Shown: positions 39,464-49,481 of the stretch, piece by piece
Layout of the letters: the number at the start of each line of letters is the position of its first letter
How positions within the stretch are numbered: position 1 is the stretch's first letter
DNA from: Nitratireductor indicus C115
Lineage (GTDB): Bacteria > Pseudomonadota > Alphaproteobacteria > Rhizobiales > Rhizobiaceae
Assembly: GCF_000300515.1 (NCBI RefSeq)
Contig: NZ_AMSI01000013.1
Coordinates: forward strand, 62,001 to 126,000
Length of the DNA stretch: 64,000 nt
Direction of reading: 5' to 3'
Position numbers and translations under genes: made by a program
The notes under the pieces: model-generated
Told to the model about the DNA's origin: nothing
What the model saw: only the letters and a program-made list of their open reading frames with translations
Databases searched by the model: none

Positions 39464-42133
39464 ATGAGTGGCGTCAACGACATCCGGTCGACCTTTCTCG
39501 ACTATTTCAAGAAGAACGGGCACGAGGTGGTTTCTTCCAGCCCGCTGGTTCCGCGCAACGATCCGACGCTGATGTTCACCAATGCGGGCATGGTGCAGTT
39601 CAAGAACGTTTTCACAGGTCTTGAGTCCCGCCCATATGATCGCGCCGCGACCGCTCAGAAATGCGTGCGTGCAGGCGGCAAGCACAACGATCTCGACAAT
39701 GTCGGCTACACGGCCCGTCACCACACTTTCTTCGAGATGATGGGCAATTTCTCCTTCGGCGACTATTTCAAGGATCGGGCGATCGAACTGGCCTGGAACC
39801 TCGTCACCAAGGAATTCGGCCTGGACGCCAAGCGCCTTCTGGTCACGGTCTATCACACTGATGATGAGGCAGCCGGCTACTGGAAGAAGATTGCGGGTCT
39901 GTCCGATGACCGCATCATTCGCATTCCCACCAGCGACAATTTCTGGGCCATGGGCGATACGGGCCCCTGCGGTCCATGCTCGGAGATTTTCTACGATCAC
40001 GGCGAGAGCATTCCGGGCGGACCTCCCGGAAGCCCGGATGAGGATGGCGACCGGTTCATCGAGATCTGGAATCTCGTCTTCATGCAGTATGAGCAGCTGA
40101 CGCTGGACGAACGGGTGGAATTGCCACGTCCTTCCATCGACACGGGGATGGGCCTTGAGCGTGTCGCAGCCGTTTTGCAAGGCGTCCACGACAATTACGA
40201 TATCGATCTGTTCCGCGCTCTGATCCGCGCATCGGTGGAGGCAACGGGCGTTGCGGCCGAAGGCCCCCAGCATGCGAGCCACAAGGTCATTGCCGATCAT
40301 TTGCGCGCGTCGAGCTTCCTGATAGCCGACGGGGTTTTGCCCTCCAACGAGGGGCGTGGCTATGTGCTGCGCCGCATCATGCGCCGCGCCATGCGCCACG
40401 CGCAGCTTCTTGGCGCCCAGGAACCGCTGATGTGGCGTCTCGTGCCGGCTCTGGTGCGCGAGATGGGTCAGGCCTATCCCGAGCTCGTGCGCGGGCAGGC
40501 TCTGATCACCGAGACGTTGAAGCTGGAGGAAACCCGCTTCCGCAAGACGCTTGCGCGCGGTCTCTCGCTTCTGTCCGATGCGACGGGCGATATGCGCGAG
40601 GGCGATCTGCTCGATGGCGAAACTGCCTTCAAGCTCTATGACACCTATGGCTTCCCGCTGGATTTGACCCAGGACGCGCTGCGTCAGCGTGGCATTCACG
40701 TGGACCTTGGCGGCTTCACCGATGCGATGGAGCGCCAGAAGGCGGAGGCGCGCGCCAACTGGGCGGGGTCTGGCGAGGCGGCAACGGAAACGGTCTGGTT
40801 TTCGGTTAAGGACAAGGCCGGAGCCAGCGATTTTCTGGGCTACGAGACGGAGGATGCCGAAGGCGTCGTCACAGCACTTGTTCGCGATGGAGCCATCGTC
40901 GAGAGTGCGGGCGAAGGGGATACGGTCGCGCTTGTGACCAACCAGACGCCGTTCTATGGCGAATCCGGCGGCCAGATGGGCGATACGGGCACCATTGAGG
41001 GCGAAGGTTTCGTGATTGCCGTTTCCGACACCCAGAAGAAGGGCGATGGCCTGCTGGTCCATCAGGGTAAAGTCGAAAAGGGGACGGTGAAGACCGGCGA
41101 TGCGGTTGCAATGCATGTCGACCATGCCCGCCGCACCCGCATTCGTGCCAATCACTCCGCCACACATCTTCTGCACGAGGCGTTGCGTGAGGTGCTGGGC
41201 GGCCATGTGGCGCAGAAGGGATCGCTGGTCGCGCCAGAGCGCCTGCGCTTCGATTTCTCCCATCCGAAGCCCATTTCCGATGAAGAGCTCGCCCGCATCG
41301 AGGACATCGCCAACGAGGTTGTGCTGCAGAATGCGCCGGTCGTCACGCGCCTGATGGCCGTGGACGATGCGATTGCTGAAGGTGCAATGGCGCTTTTCGG
41401 CGAGAAATACGGCGATGAAGTCCGCGTCGTTTCCATGGGCACGGCCTTCGAGGGAGAAAAGGCCGGCAAGGCCTATTCGATCGAGCTTTGCGGCGGTACG
41501 CATGTGCGCGCCACGGGTGATATCGGTCTGGTTCGCGTGGTTGCCGAAGGCGCCGTTGCGGCGGGCGTGCGCCGCATCGAAGCCCTGACAGGGGCGGCCG
41601 CGCGCCGCTATCTGGCCGAACAGGAGCGCCAGCTCAAGCAGGCGGCGGGGGCGCTCAAGGTCGCTCCGGCCGATGTCGCTCAGCGTCTGGAAACGGTTTT
41701 GGAGGAGCGCCGCAAGCTGGAGCGTGATTTGTCCGACGCCCGGCGCAAGCTCGCGCTTGGCGGCGGCGGTGCCGGCAAGGCGGACGATGCCGGAAAACAG
41801 ACCGTTGCCGGCGTCAGCTTCCTCGGCAGGGTCGTCGAGAACATTTCGCCGAAGGATCTGAAGCCGCTTGCCGACGAGGGCAAGGCTTCGCTCGGCTCGG
41901 GCGTTGTCGTGTTCGTCGGCACCGGCGAGGAAGGCAAGGCGAGCGTGGTGGTTGGAGTGACCGCTGATTTGACGGAACGCTTCAGCGCCGTCGATCTCGT
42001 TCGTGCTGCTTCCGCCGCCATTGGCGGCAAGGGCGGCGGCGGCCGGCCGGACATGGCTCAGGCGGGTGGCCCGGATGGCGACAAGGCTGCGGACGCGGTC
42101 GAAGCCGTCAAGGCGGCGATGGGAGCCGCCTGA
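39464..42133 (+). CDS. alaS: Alanyl-tRNA synthetase
   Basis: Charges tRNA-Ala and clears Ser/Gly mischarging. The 889-residue protein begins with the class II catalytic domain ([20 protein letters not shown], motif 2 around [20 protein letters not shown]), continues with the helical tRNA-recognition domain, the editing domain with Zn ligands His564 and His568 (NHSATHLL) and the CGGTHV motif, and ends with the coiled coil and C-Ala domain (glycine-rich about 865). It starts 163 bp after recA and is convergent with the DedA gene, two bases apart. The long open frame on the opposite strand is a GC-driven shadow. Confidence 0.99.
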   Translation: MSGVNDIRSTFLDYFKKNGHEVVSSSPLVPRNDPTLMFTNAGMVQFKNVFTGLESRPYDRAATAQKCVRAGGKHNDLDNVGYTARHHTFFEMMGNFSFGDYFKDRAIELAWNLVTKEFGLDAKRLLVTVYHTDDEAAGYWKKIAGLSDDRIIRIPTSDNFWAMGDTGPCGPCSEIFYDHGESIPGGPPGSPDEDGDRFIEIWNLVFMQYEQLTLDERVELPRPSIDTGMGLERVAAVLQGVHDNYDIDLFRALIRASVEATGVAAEGPQHASHKVIADHLRASSFLIADGVLPSNEGRGYVLRRIMRRAMRHAQLLGAQEPLMWRLVPALVREMGQAYPELVRGQALITETLKLEETRFRKTLARGLSLLSDATGDMREGDLLDGETAFKLYDTYGFPLDLTQDALRQRGIHVDLGGFTDAMERQKAEARANWAGSGEAATETVWFSVKDKAGASDFLGYETEDAEGVVTALVRDGAIVESAGEGDTVALVTNQTPFYGESGGQMGDTGTIEGEGFVIAVSDTQKKGDGLLVHQGKVEKGTVKTGDAVAMHVDHARRTRIRANHSATHLLHEALREVLGGHVAQKGSLVAPERLRFDFSHPKPISDEELARIEDIANEVVLQNAPVVTRLMAVDDAIAEGAMALFGEKYGDEVRVVSMGTAFEGEKAGKAYSIELCGGTHVRATGDIGLVRVVAEGAVAAGVRRIEALTGAAARRYLAEQERQLKQAAGALKVAPADVAQRLETVLEERRKLERDLSDARRKLALGGGGAGKADDAGKQTVAGVSFLGRVVENISPKDLKPLADEGKASLGSGVVVFVGTGEEGKASVVVGVTADLTERFSAVDLVRAASAAIGGKGGGGRPDMAQAGGPDGDKAADAVEAVKAAMGAA

Positions 42134-42134
42134 T

Positions 42135-42767
42135 TTATCCGGTCTGATCGGCGATTGAGACCTTCTGCTGCCGCGCATGGTTTCTGTGCGCGGCACGCCA
42201 CAGGAGATACCCCAGAAGCGCCGTCAGGGCTGCGGCGCCGATGAACCAGCCGAGATTGGCGACGAGCTCGGCAATGCCGGCAATGGAACGGCTGAACCCG
42301 TAGCCGATAGCGAGATAACCCGCGATCCAGATGGCTTCGCCGGCTACATCCCAGAGCAGGAATTTGCCCCAGGGATAGCGTGCAAGCCCGCTGGTGAGAT
42401 TGATCCACGGGCCAAGAGGGCTGACGAGCCAGCGGCTGAAGAAAACACCTGTACCGCCCCATTTTCGTGAAAATTGCTCTGCCTTTGCAAAGCCCTTCTG
42501 CGCTGCCGCCCCCTTTGCCACGCGATCGATCAGGCCGCGCCCGCCGAAGCGTGCCACGGCGTATCCGGTCTGGTCGCCGGCGACCGCGCCCGCAAGGGCG
42601 AAACCAAAGGTTGTCGCTGGCGAAAGATCGCCATCGGCCAAGAGCGCCCCGACACTCATCAGCAGGATCGATGTCGGCAGCGGAACGCCAACCTGTCCTG
42701 CGGCCAGTATGAGGAAAACGCCCGGAAGGCCATAAAGCGCAAAAAGCGCGAGAATGGCTTCGCTCAT
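42135..42767 (-). CDS. DedA family inner-membrane protein
   Basis: A 210-residue DedA/VTT-domain membrane protein. The family is thought to include undecaprenyl-phosphate and phospholipid flippases. Seen are GQVGVPLPTS near the N-terminus, the GDQTGYAVARFGGRG reentrant-helix region, FSRWLVSPLGPWINLTSG with the conserved Arg/Pro, and about four or five hydrophobic helices. The start overlaps the stop of the upstream small membrane protein (ATGA), so both are made together. Which lipid it moves is unknown. Confidence 0.9.
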   Translation of the reverse strand: MSEAILALFALYGLPGVFLILAAGQVGVPLPTSILLMSVGALLADGDLSPATTFGFALAGAVAGDQTGYAVARFGGRGLIDRVAKGAAAQKGFAKAEQFSRKWGGTGVFFSRWLVSPLGPWINLTSGLARYPWGKFLLWDVAGEAIWIAGYLAIGYGFSRSIAGIAELVANLGWFIGAAALTALLGYLLWRAAHRNHARQQKVSIADQTG

Positions 42768-43126
42768 GGCGTCTTGCCTTTGCCCTCGGGCGTTTCACGC
42801 AACCTGTCGACGGCTTTGCGCACATCTTCGAGCAGGACCCCCGCCGGCACGCCGCGCTCGGCTGCAAGCCGCGCGATGCTGCGGCGGTCGCGCGTCTGGT
42901 CGTCCAGACCGAGGGAACGGCGCAAGGCGTCGGGTTCGACTTCCCAGGAGCGCGCTACATAGCCGATGGTCATCCAGTCCTCGATCGGTACGGCGCGGTG
43001 TGTCGACCAATAGGCGTAGAAAGCGACGGTTCGCAGCGCGAGAAGCAGCGTGATCAAGAGCGCGATGCAGAAGGCGATGAAGAGCAACCGGTGATGTTGC
43101 CACAGGGAGCGGATCGTCTTGCCCAA
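42764..43126 (-). CDS. Small single-pass membrane protein, function unknown
   Basis: Not a family I recognise. The 120-residue product has a short basic N-terminus, one strong transmembrane helix (LLFIAFCIALLITLLLALRT, about 14-33) and a soluble, charged C-terminal domain of about 75 residues with two helical units (MTIGYVARSWEVEPDALRRS and IARLAAERGVPAGVLLEDV) that look like helix-turn-helix or SAP-like packing. It is translationally coupled to the DedA gene by an ATGA overlap, and likely helps it or regulates it. The two genes follow icd on the same strand at a lower coordinate after its terminator. Confidence 0.72.
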   Translation of the reverse strand: MGKTIRSLWQHHRLLFIAFCIALLITLLLALRTVAFYAYWSTHRAVPIEDWMTIGYVARSWEVEPDALRRSLGLDDQTRDRRSIARLAAERGVPAGVLLEDVRKAVDRLRETPEGKGKTP

Positions 43127-43241
43127 GGATCTATCCTCGCTCCGTCTTCAGGATGGTTGCTATTCAGCTGAATGGATGTCTCGACTGCAATAGTGGCAGG
43201 CGAACGGCGCAATTGTCGAGATGGAATCGCCGCAAAGAAAG

Positions 43242-43271
43242 CGGCCCGGAATGCATGCGCACCCCGGGCCG
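43242..43271 (-). terminator. Terminator of icd
   Basis: CGGCCCGG (43242-43249) pairs with CCGGGCCG (43264-43271); on the minus strand it is followed by CTTTCTTT. It lies 33 bp after the icd stop. Confidence 0.78.
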
Positions 43272-43304
43272 TTTCGTTCAATCGATCAGGAAAACCGGTG
43301 CGGC

Positions 43305-44516
43305 CTACGCCATGGCTTTCTGGAGATTCTCGTCGATCTTGTCGAGGAAGCCCGTGGTGGAAAGCCACGGCTGGTCGGGTCCGATCAGCAGGGCGAGGTC
43401 CTTGGTCATATGACCGGATTCGACCGTCTGCACGCACACGTCCTCAAGCGTCTTGGCGAACTTCGCCAGCGCCTCGTTGTTGTCGAGCTTGGCGCGATGC
43501 GCAAGGCCGCGCGTCCATGCGAAGATCGACGCGATGGAGTTGGTCGAGGTTTCCTCGCCCTTCTGGTGCTGACGATAGTGGCGCGTCACCGTACCGTGCG
43601 CGGCTTCCGCCTCGACCGTCTTGCCGTCCGGCGTCATCAGCACCGAGGTCATCAGACCGAGCGAGCCGAAGCCCTGGGCAACCGTGTCGGACTGCACGTC
43701 GCCATCATAGTTCTTACAGGCCCAGATATATCCGCCGGACCATTTCAGGCTCGAAGCCACCATGTCGTCGATCAGGCGGTGTTCGTACCAGATCTTCTTT
43801 TCCTTGAAGCGCTCTTCGAACTCGCTCTCATAGACTTCCTGGAACAGATCTTTGAAGCGGCCATCATAGGCTTTCAGGATGGTGTTCTTGGTGGACAGAT
43901 AGACCGGATAACCGCGCTGCAGACCGTAATTCAGCGAGGCGCGGGCGAAATCACGAATGGAATCGTCCAGATTGTACATTGCCATGGCAACGCCGGAGGA
44001 GGGTGCATCGAACACGTTGTGCTCGATGGTCTCTCCGTCTTCGCCGACAAACTTGATCGTCAGCTTGCCCTTGCCGGGGAAGCGGAAATCGGTGGCGCGG
44101 TACTGATCGCCGAAAGCATGACGACCGACCACGATGGGCTGGGTCCAGCCCGGCACCAGACGGGGAACGTTCTTTGCGATAATGGGTTCGCGGAAGATCA
44201 CGCCACCCAGAATATTGCGGATCGTGCCGTTGGGCGACTTCCACATTTTCTTCAGGCCGAATTCCTCGACGCGGGCTTCATCCGGTGTGATGGTGGCGCA
44301 TTTCACGCCGACGCCGTATTTCTTGATCGCGTTCGCTGCATCGATCGTCACCTGATCGTCGGTCGCATCACGCGATTCCATGCCGAGATCGAAATATTTC
44401 AGATCGATATCGAGATAGGGATGGATCAGCTTTTCCTTGATGAACTGCCAGATGATGCGGGTCATCTCGTCGCCATCGAGTTCGACGACCGGATTCTCCA
44501 CCTTGATTTTGCTCAT
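43305..44516 (-). CDS. icd: Isocitrate dehydrogenase (NADP+)
   Basis: Oxidatively decarboxylates isocitrate to 2-oxoglutarate in the TCA cycle, producing NADPH. The 403-residue protein is the type II (eukaryote-like) form, distinct from the E. coli type I enzyme. Substrate residues are Ser94 and Arg100 (KSPNGTIRN) and Arg109 (FREP), and the metal-binding region is around [13 protein letters not shown]. The start at 44516 ([20 protein letters not shown]) is the family start; a longer frame to 44570 is rejected. Monocistronic, divergent from the exonuclease-CBS fusion. Confidence 0.98.
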   Translation of the reverse strand: MSKIKVENPVVELDGDEMTRIIWQFIKEKLIHPYLDIDLKYFDLGMESRDATDDQVTIDAANAIKKYGVGVKCATITPDEARVEEFGLKKMWKSPNGTIRNILGGVIFREPIIAKNVPRLVPGWTQPIVVGRHAFGDQYRATDFRFPGKGKLTIKFVGEDGETIEHNVFDAPSSGVAMAMYNLDDSIRDFARASLNYGLQRGYPVYLSTKNTILKAYDGRFKDLFQEVYESEFEERFKEKKIWYEHRLIDDMVASSLKWSGGYIWACKNYDGDVQSDTVAQGFGSLGLMTSVLMTPDGKTVEAEAAHGTVTRHYRQHQKGEETSTNSIASIFAWTRGLAHRAKLDNNEALAKFAKTLEDVCVQTVESGHMTKDLALLIGPDQPWLSTTGFLDKIDENLQKAMA

Positions 44517-44759
44517 GAAAAAGCTCCGCGATGCTGTGTGAAGGAAAGCGCGGAGAAGCGCCCGCGCCAAGGGTTGGCAGCCCTATAGCATCCCTCGCGC
44601 AAAGCGCAAAGCCGAAGGCTTCCTTTGCCAACACGCTTGTTGAACGAAGGCAGGATTTCGTCTTTTGCGCCTTTCGGGCAAACTGCCTGCAAAACCGTGC
44701 TGCCGTGCTGATCCGCAAGCGATAGTCCGGTTTACAGGTTGGGTAATAAGGGGGAGGAG

Positions 44760-46883
44760 ATGAAACCGGTACATGATGCCACACCCCTGATAGCCGCCAA
44801 TGCGGTTGCCTTCGATACGGAGACGACGGGGCTCGACGTGCGCGAGGCGCGGCTTCTCCAGATCGGCGCCATGGCGATGGTTGGGGGCCGGCTCGTTCCG
44901 GAGGACACATTCGAAGCGCTGGTCGATCCCGGCATTGCCGTGCCGCCACGCGCGACCGCCATTCACGGCATTACCGGGCAGATGCTGCGCATGGCGCCGG
45001 ATTTCGCGGCGGCCTGGGAAGATTTCGAAGGCTATCGGCGCGGCCGGCTCCTCATCGGTTATGCGCTTGGTTTCGATCTCGCCATATTGGAGCGCGAAGC
45101 GGGCAGGGCGGGGCTTTTGTGGCAGGCACCACGCACGCTTTGCGTGCGCATGCTGGCCGGCATCGTCAATCCCGATCTCCCGGACGCTTCCCTCGATGCG
45201 ATTGCGGCCTGGCTCGATGTGGAAACGGCCGGTCGGCATAACGCGGTTTCCGATGCCCGTATTGCCGGGGAGATATTCACGGCACTCGTGCCGCATCTCA
45301 CCGGAATGGGCATTCGCACCGTGGCCGAGGCGGAGCGCGCTTCCAGCCTGCGTTCGCAGGCGCTGCGCCAGCAGGCGGAAGCGGGCTGGAGCGAGCCATT
45401 TCTGCGGCGCAGCGATGCGTCGGCACGCGCGCTGGGCGTTATCGATCCCTATGCATTCCGCCACCGGGTGCATGAGGCGGCAAAGCCGGAGCCGGTTGTC
45501 ATGCGTGATGACATCACGCTTCAGGCGGCTGCAGAAACCATGGTCGAAAAGCGTATCAGCTCCCTTTTACTGGAGCCCGGCGCAGCTTCGGCACGGCCTG
45601 TCGAAGATTACGCGATCGTGACGGAGCGCGACGTGCTGCGGGCAGTGGCGCGCAGCGGGGCCGACGCGCTTGCTGATCCTGCGATGACGCATGCCGCAAG
45701 GCCGCTTGTCGCTATCCGCAAGGACGCATTCTTCTATCAGGCGCTTGGCTTGATGAACCGCCATCGCATCAGGCATCTGGCCGTAACCGACGAGAAGGGG
45801 CTCCTGGTGGGCGTCCTTTCGGCACGCGATTTCCTTAAATTCCGGGCAGGAGCCGCAGTCGATCTTCAGGCCCGCATCGAAGGTGCCTCGAACCCTGCGG
45901 ATCTCGCCATGGCGTGGTCGCGGGTGCCTGTTGTCGCGTCCGCACTCCTTGGCGAGGACATCGATGCACGTATCGTTGCCGAAATCGCTTCGGGCATTCT
46001 GTGTGCCATGACCGCGCGTGCGGCCGAGATTGCCCTTGATGATATGCGATTTTCAGGCGAGGGCGAGGCGCCATGCCGTTTCGCCATCATGGTTCTGGGT
46101 TCGGGTGGGCGTGGTGAAAGCCTTCTGGCGCCCGATCAGGACAATGCGCTTGTCTTCGATGAGGGCGAGCCGGGCAGTGCTGCCGATCTCTGGTTCGAAC
46201 GCTTCGCCATCCGCTTCACCGACCATCTTCATGCCGCGGCCATTCCTCTGTGCAAGGGCGGTGTCATGGCGCGCAATGCGGGCTGGCGCGGTTCGTCGGC
46301 CGAATGGCGCCGCCGCGTCGATGACTGGGTGATCAAGGCCCGCCCGGAAGACCTTCTCAATGTCGATATCTTCTACGATCTGCGCCCGGTCCATGGCGAG
46401 GCGCAACTGGTGGAGAGCCTTCGTACCTATGCCTGGCAGCGAGGTGGAGAGCATGTCGAATTCGCCAAGCAGCTCGGGGAAAGCGTGCGCAACGTCAACA
46501 ACCCGTTCACGCTCCTGGGCGGTTTGCGGACGCAGGAGGGCCGTATCGATCTGAAACTGAATGGCCTCTTTCCCATTGCCGCCATGGCGCGGGCGCTGGC
46601 CATTCATCACCATGTTGCCCGCGCTTCCACGAGAGAAAGGCTCGAGGGGCTTGCCGCATTGCCCGGCATGCCGCGCAATGATTTCACGGTCCTGCGCGAT
46701 GCTCATGTGTTCTTTCTGACGCTGGTCTTGCGCCAGCAGGTGGCCGATATCGGTGCGGGCATCCCGCTTTCGAACCACATCGCGCTGGACCGGCTGACGG
46801 GGCGTGAGCAGAAAACGTTGAAGGATGCGCTCAGGAGTGTCGCCATGATACCGGAGCTGGTGCGCGCAACGATGTTTGCCTGA
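44760..46883 (+). CDS. Fusion of DEDDh exonuclease, CBS pair and DUF294 (GlnD-like) nucleotidyltransferase
   Basis: A 707-residue three-part protein. Residues about 12-180 are a DnaQ-like 3'-5' exonuclease with all five catalytic residues: Asp19 and Glu21 (FDTETTG), Asp106 (GFDLAIL), His160 and Asp165 (RHNAVSD). Residues about 245-362 are two CBS motifs (PVVMRDDITLQAAAETM..., RPLVAIRKDAFFYQALGLM), a probable adenine-nucleotide sensor. Residues about 375-705 are DUF294 nucleotidyltransferase plus DUF294_C, with GSGGRGESLLAPDQDNAL giving Gly447-Ser448, Asp459 and Asp461 of the polymerase-beta fold. In other bacteria DUF294/CBS proteins and DnaQ-like exonucleases are often separate neighbouring genes. 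Both catalytic centres look active. The target is unknown. The ATG at 44760 has GGGGAGG upstream; a TTG at 44739 is a weaker option. Divergent from icd. Confidence 0.92.
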   Translation: MKPVHDATPLIAANAVAFDTETTGLDVREARLLQIGAMAMVGGRLVPEDTFEALVDPGIAVPPRATAIHGITGQMLRMAPDFAAAWEDFEGYRRGRLLIGYALGFDLAILEREAGRAGLLWQAPRTLCVRMLAGIVNPDLPDASLDAIAAWLDVETAGRHNAVSDARIAGEIFTALVPHLTGMGIRTVAEAERASSLRSQALRQQAEAGWSEPFLRRSDASARALGVIDPYAFRHRVHEAAKPEPVVMRDDITLQAAAETMVEKRISSLLLEPGAASARPVEDYAIVTERDVLRAVARSGADALADPAMTHAARPLVAIRKDAFFYQALGLMNRHRIRHLAVTDEKGLLVGVLSARDFLKFRAGAAVDLQARIEGASNPADLAMAWSRVPVVASALLGEDIDARIVAEIASGILCAMTARAAEIALDDMRFSGEGEAPCRFAIMVLGSGGRGESLLAPDQDNALVFDEGEPGSAADLWFERFAIRFTDHLHAAAIPLCKGGVMARNAGWRGSSAEWRRRVDDWVIKARPEDLLNVDIFYDLRPVHGEAQLVESLRTYAWQRGGEHVEFAKQLGESVRNVNNPFTLLGGLRTQEGRIDLKLNGLFPIAAMARALAIHHHVARASTRERLEGLAALPGMPRNDFTVLRDAHVFFLTLVLRQQVADIGAGIPLSNHIALDRLTGREQKTLKDALRSVAMIPELVRATMFA

Positions 46884-46925
46884 AGCGCTTTACCGCGCCG
46901 CGCGAAGCGGGTAACAGCAGCCCCC

Positions 46926-47714
46926 ATGGCAGGAACGGACAAACAACAGCCCATGCTCGCGGAAGGCCCGGCGATCATTCTGGTCGAGCCGCAGCTTGGT
47001 GAAAACATCGGGATGGTGGCGCGCGCCATGGCCAATTTCGGCCTTGCGGAGCTGCGCCTCGTCAACCCGCGCGACGGCTGGCCGAACGAGAAGGCGCAGG
47101 CTGCGGCAAGCCGTGCCGATCACATCATCGATGCCGTGACCACGTTCGATACGGCTGCTGATGCGATAGCCGATCTCAATTTCGTCTATGCCACCACGGC
47201 GCGTCCGCGAGACAATTTCAAGCCGGTGCGCGGACCTGTCGAAGCCTCCATGGAATTGCGCAACCGTTTTTCCGCCGATCAGAAGACCGGCATTCTTTTC
47301 GGCCGTGAGCGTTGGGGCCTGACCAATGAGGAAGTCTCGCTTGCCGACGAGATCGTCACTTTCCCGGTAAATCCGGCCTTTGCTTCTCTGAATATCGCCC
47401 AGGCCGTGCTTCTCATGTCCTATGAGTGGATGAAGACCGGCGATCAGGCCGTGCGCCCGCCGCAGGCACAGATGATCCCGGCGCCGAAGGAGCATATCGA
47501 GAACCTGATGTCCTATCTCGACCGGGTTCTCGACGAGCGGGGATATTTTCGTACAGACGACAAAAAGCCCAAAATGATGGACAACCTGCGCGCTCTCTTC
47601 ACGCGCCCGGGCTTTTCCATCGAGGAACTGGCGGTTTTGCGGGGCGTGTTCTCTTCGTTGGAAAAGTTTTCGCCCTGGAAACCGCGCGGTTCGGGGGCAC
47701 CTGAAAGGGACTGA
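46926..47714 (+). CDS. trmJ: TrmJ/TrmH-family tRNA (ribose-2'-O) methyltransferase
   Basis: A SPOUT-fold SAM-dependent enzyme of 262 residues. Signatures are LVEPQLGENIGMVARAMANFG, LLRLVNPRDGWPN-type text (here LRLVNPRDGWP), LFGRERWGLTNEEVSLAD and ASLNIAQAVLLMSYE (the SAM-binding knot). TrmJ in E. coli methylates C32/U32 of tRNA; this is the likely role but the nucleoside target is inferred. A C-terminal domain of about 90 residues is present, as in TrmJ. The ribosome site is weak. The gene ends 6 bp before murI. Confidence 0.9.
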   Translation: MAGTDKQQPMLAEGPAIILVEPQLGENIGMVARAMANFGLAELRLVNPRDGWPNEKAQAAASRADHIIDAVTTFDTAADAIADLNFVYATTARPRDNFKPVRGPVEASMELRNRFSADQKTGILFGRERWGLTNEEVSLADEIVTFPVNPAFASLNIAQAVLLMSYEWMKTGDQAVRPPQAQMIPAPKEHIENLMSYLDRVLDERGYFRTDDKKPKMMDNLRALFTRPGFSIEELAVLRGVFSSLEKFSPWKPRGSGAPERD

Positions 47715-47720
47715 CGGCAC

Positions 47721-48515
47721 ATGGATAACCGGCCCATCCTGTTCTTCGATTCCGGTATCGGCGGGCTCTCGGTTGTCAAGGAAGCTCGCATTCTTTTGCC
47801 TGGCCGGCCCTATGTCTATGTGGCCGACGATGCGGCTTTTCCCTATGGGGCTTGGGAGGAAGAAGCGCTTCTGGAGCGCATGGTCGGTCTTTTCGCCGAA
47901 CTACTCGCGACCTACAGGCCGGTTATGTCGGTCATTGCCTGCAACACGGCGTCTACGCTTGCCATTCACCGGTTGCGCGAAACGTTTCCGCAAGAGATTT
48001 TCGTAGGCACGGTTCCCGCGATCAAGCCGGCGGCTGAGCGCACGCGCTCGGGCCTTGTTTCCGTACTGGCCACGCCCGGCACGGTAAAGCGTCAATACAC
48101 GCGCGATCTGATCCGCGACTATGCGGCGAGATGCCATGTGCGTCTGGTTGGCAGCGAGAATTTGGCGGCGCTTGCCGAGCAATATATGCGCGAGGGCTTT
48201 GTCGACGAGGCGGCCGTCGAGACCGAAATAGCGCCGTGTTTCGTCGAACAGGACGGACGCCGCACCGATATTGTCGTTCTGGCCTGTACCCACTATCCCT
48301 TTCTCGTCAATCGCATGCGCAAGACCGCACCCTGGCCGGTCGACTGGATCGATACGTCGGAAGCCATTGCCCGCAGGGCTCAGACGCTCGCTTCCTCACT
48401 GCCGCCCGCCGGGCCGATGGAGAGTGAGGACATCGCGCATTTCACCTCCGGCAAGCCGCCAGAGGCTTTGCGCCGCCTTCTTCTGGGCTTCGGCTTCCGC
48501 CCCGAGGCCGGTTGA
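47721..48515 (+). CDS. murI: Glutamate racemase
   Basis: Provides D-glutamate for peptidoglycan by a cofactor-independent two-cysteine mechanism. The 264-residue protein has DSGIGG with Asp10, the first catalytic Cys74 (IACNTAST) and the second Cys189 (LACTHYPF). It follows trmJ by 6 bp and ends 261 bp before rpsD. There is no sign of the extra N-terminal domain seen in some regulated forms. Function is well supported. Confidence 0.97.
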   Translation: MDNRPILFFDSGIGGLSVVKEARILLPGRPYVYVADDAAFPYGAWEEEALLERMVGLFAELLATYRPVMSVIACNTASTLAIHRLRETFPQEIFVGTVPAIKPAAERTRSGLVSVLATPGTVKRQYTRDLIRDYAARCHVRLVGSENLAALAEQYMREGFVDEAAVETEIAPCFVEQDGRRTDIVVLACTHYPFLVNRMRKTAPWPVDWIDTSEAIARRAQTLASSLPPAGPMESEDIAHFTSGKPPEALRRLLLGFGFRPEAG

Positions 48516-48573
48516 GGCTATCCGCAACAGCCTGAGGACCAAGGCGTCTATGGGCCGCAAGGGCTCGCAACTG

Positions 48574-48602
48574 TTGACATTCGGCCCGGGCTCGCCTATT
48601 CA
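48574..48602 (+). promoter_or_regulatory. Sigma-70 promoter of rpsD
   Basis: Consensus TTGACA (48574-48579), exactly 17 bp, then TATTCA (48597-48602). It lies about 175 bp before the rpsD start, giving a long leader. It is the strongest promoter match I found in the window. Confidence 0.75.
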
Positions 48603-48654
48603 GCCGCCAATGCGCGGCAGCCATCCGGTTTTCGCGCATTTTAACGTGTCCCGT

Positions 48655-48710
48655 GGGCAAGGCCGCAAAGCGTGCGTGGCTTGCCCTGTCAGGCTTCGAA
48701 AAAGGAAGCC
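48655..48710 (+). promoter_or_regulatory. Structured 5' leader of rpsD (two hairpins)
   Basis: Hairpin 1: GGGCAAG (48655-48661) with CTTGCCC (48680-48686), extended by CC/GG after a bulged G. Hairpin 2: GGCTTC (48692-48697) with GAAGCC (48705-48710). They follow the rpsD promoter by about 50 bp and precede the ribosome site by about 55 bp. S4 autoregulates its operon in other bacteria, so an S4-binding leader is a possibility; I cannot confirm it. Confidence 0.45.
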
Positions 48711-48776
48711 AGAGGAGGGCGCGTTTCCTTCGTCCGGGGCGAATGCCTCGGGTATTTATGTTTGAAAGGGAATGCG

Positions 48777-49394
48777 ATGAGCAAGCGCCAATCCGCGAAA
48801 TACAAGCTCGACCGCCGTCTTGGCGAAAACGTCTGGGGTCGTCCGAAGTCCCCGGTGAACCGTCGTGAATATGGCCCCGGCCAGCATGGTCAGCGCCGCA
48901 AGGGCAAGCTGTCTGACTTCGGTCTGCAGCTGCGCGCCAAGCAGAAGCTGAAGGGTCACTACGGCGATATTTCGGAAAAGCAGTTCCGCAAGACCTACGA
49001 CGAGGCGAGCCGCCGCAAGGGCGACACCAACGAGAACCTGATCGGTCTCCTCGAGTCGCGCCTCGACGCCCTGGTCTACCGCGCCAAGTTCGTGCCCACG
49101 ATTTTCGCCGCGCGCCAGTTCGTCAATCACGGCCACATTCTGGTCAATGGCCGTCGCGTCAACATCCCGTCCTACCGTTGTAAGGCCGGCGATGTCATCG
49201 AGGTCAAGGAAAAGTCCAAGCAGCTGGCCATCGTCCTGGAAGCAACGCAGCTCTCCGAGCGCGACGTTCCGGACTATGTCGATGCCGACCACAACAAGAT
49301 GGTTGCCAAGTTCGTGCGCGTTCCCGCGCTCTCCGACGTACCGTATGCTGTGCATATGGAGCCGAACCTGGTGGTCGAGTTTTACTCGCGCTAA
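48777..49394 (+). CDS. rpsD: 30S ribosomal protein S4
   Basis: Primary 16S rRNA-binding protein, needed for 30S assembly and decoding fidelity. The 205-residue protein has the N-terminal [19 protein letters not shown] region and the S4 RNA-binding domain ([39 protein letters not shown]). There is no zinc-binding Cys4 cluster, as usual in alphaproteobacteria. GAAAGGG lies before the start at 48777; a longer frame from 48672 is not conserved. A stand-alone gene with its own promoter, long leader and terminator. Confidence 0.99.
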   Translation: MSKRQSAKYKLDRRLGENVWGRPKSPVNRREYGPGQHGQRRKGKLSDFGLQLRAKQKLKGHYGDISEKQFRKTYDEASRRKGDTNENLIGLLESRLDALVYRAKFVPTIFAARQFVNHGHILVNGRRVNIPSYRCKAGDVIEVKEKSKQLAIVLEATQLSERDVPDYVDADHNKMVAKFVRVPALSDVPYAVHMEPNLVVEFYSR

Positions 49395-49420
49395 CGGTTT
49401 CTGCTATCCGTCTTTACGAA

Positions 49421-49451
49421 GAGCGCCTTGCCTTTGGCAGGCGCTCTTTTT
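49421..49451 (+). terminator. Terminator of rpsD
   Basis: GAGCGCCTTGCC pairs with GGCAGGCGCTC with a TTT loop (one unpaired T), followed by TTTTTTA. It ends 30 bp before the start of the next gene. Confidence 0.88.
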
Positions 49452-49481
49452 TATTTAGTCGTGACGACCGACGGAGCCCCT

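Noticed and set aside
39404-42196. A 930-codon open frame on the minus strand over alaS
   Set aside because: It is an exact antisense shadow of alaS, produced by GC-rich codon bias; the sequence has no family motif and the sense gene has all of them.
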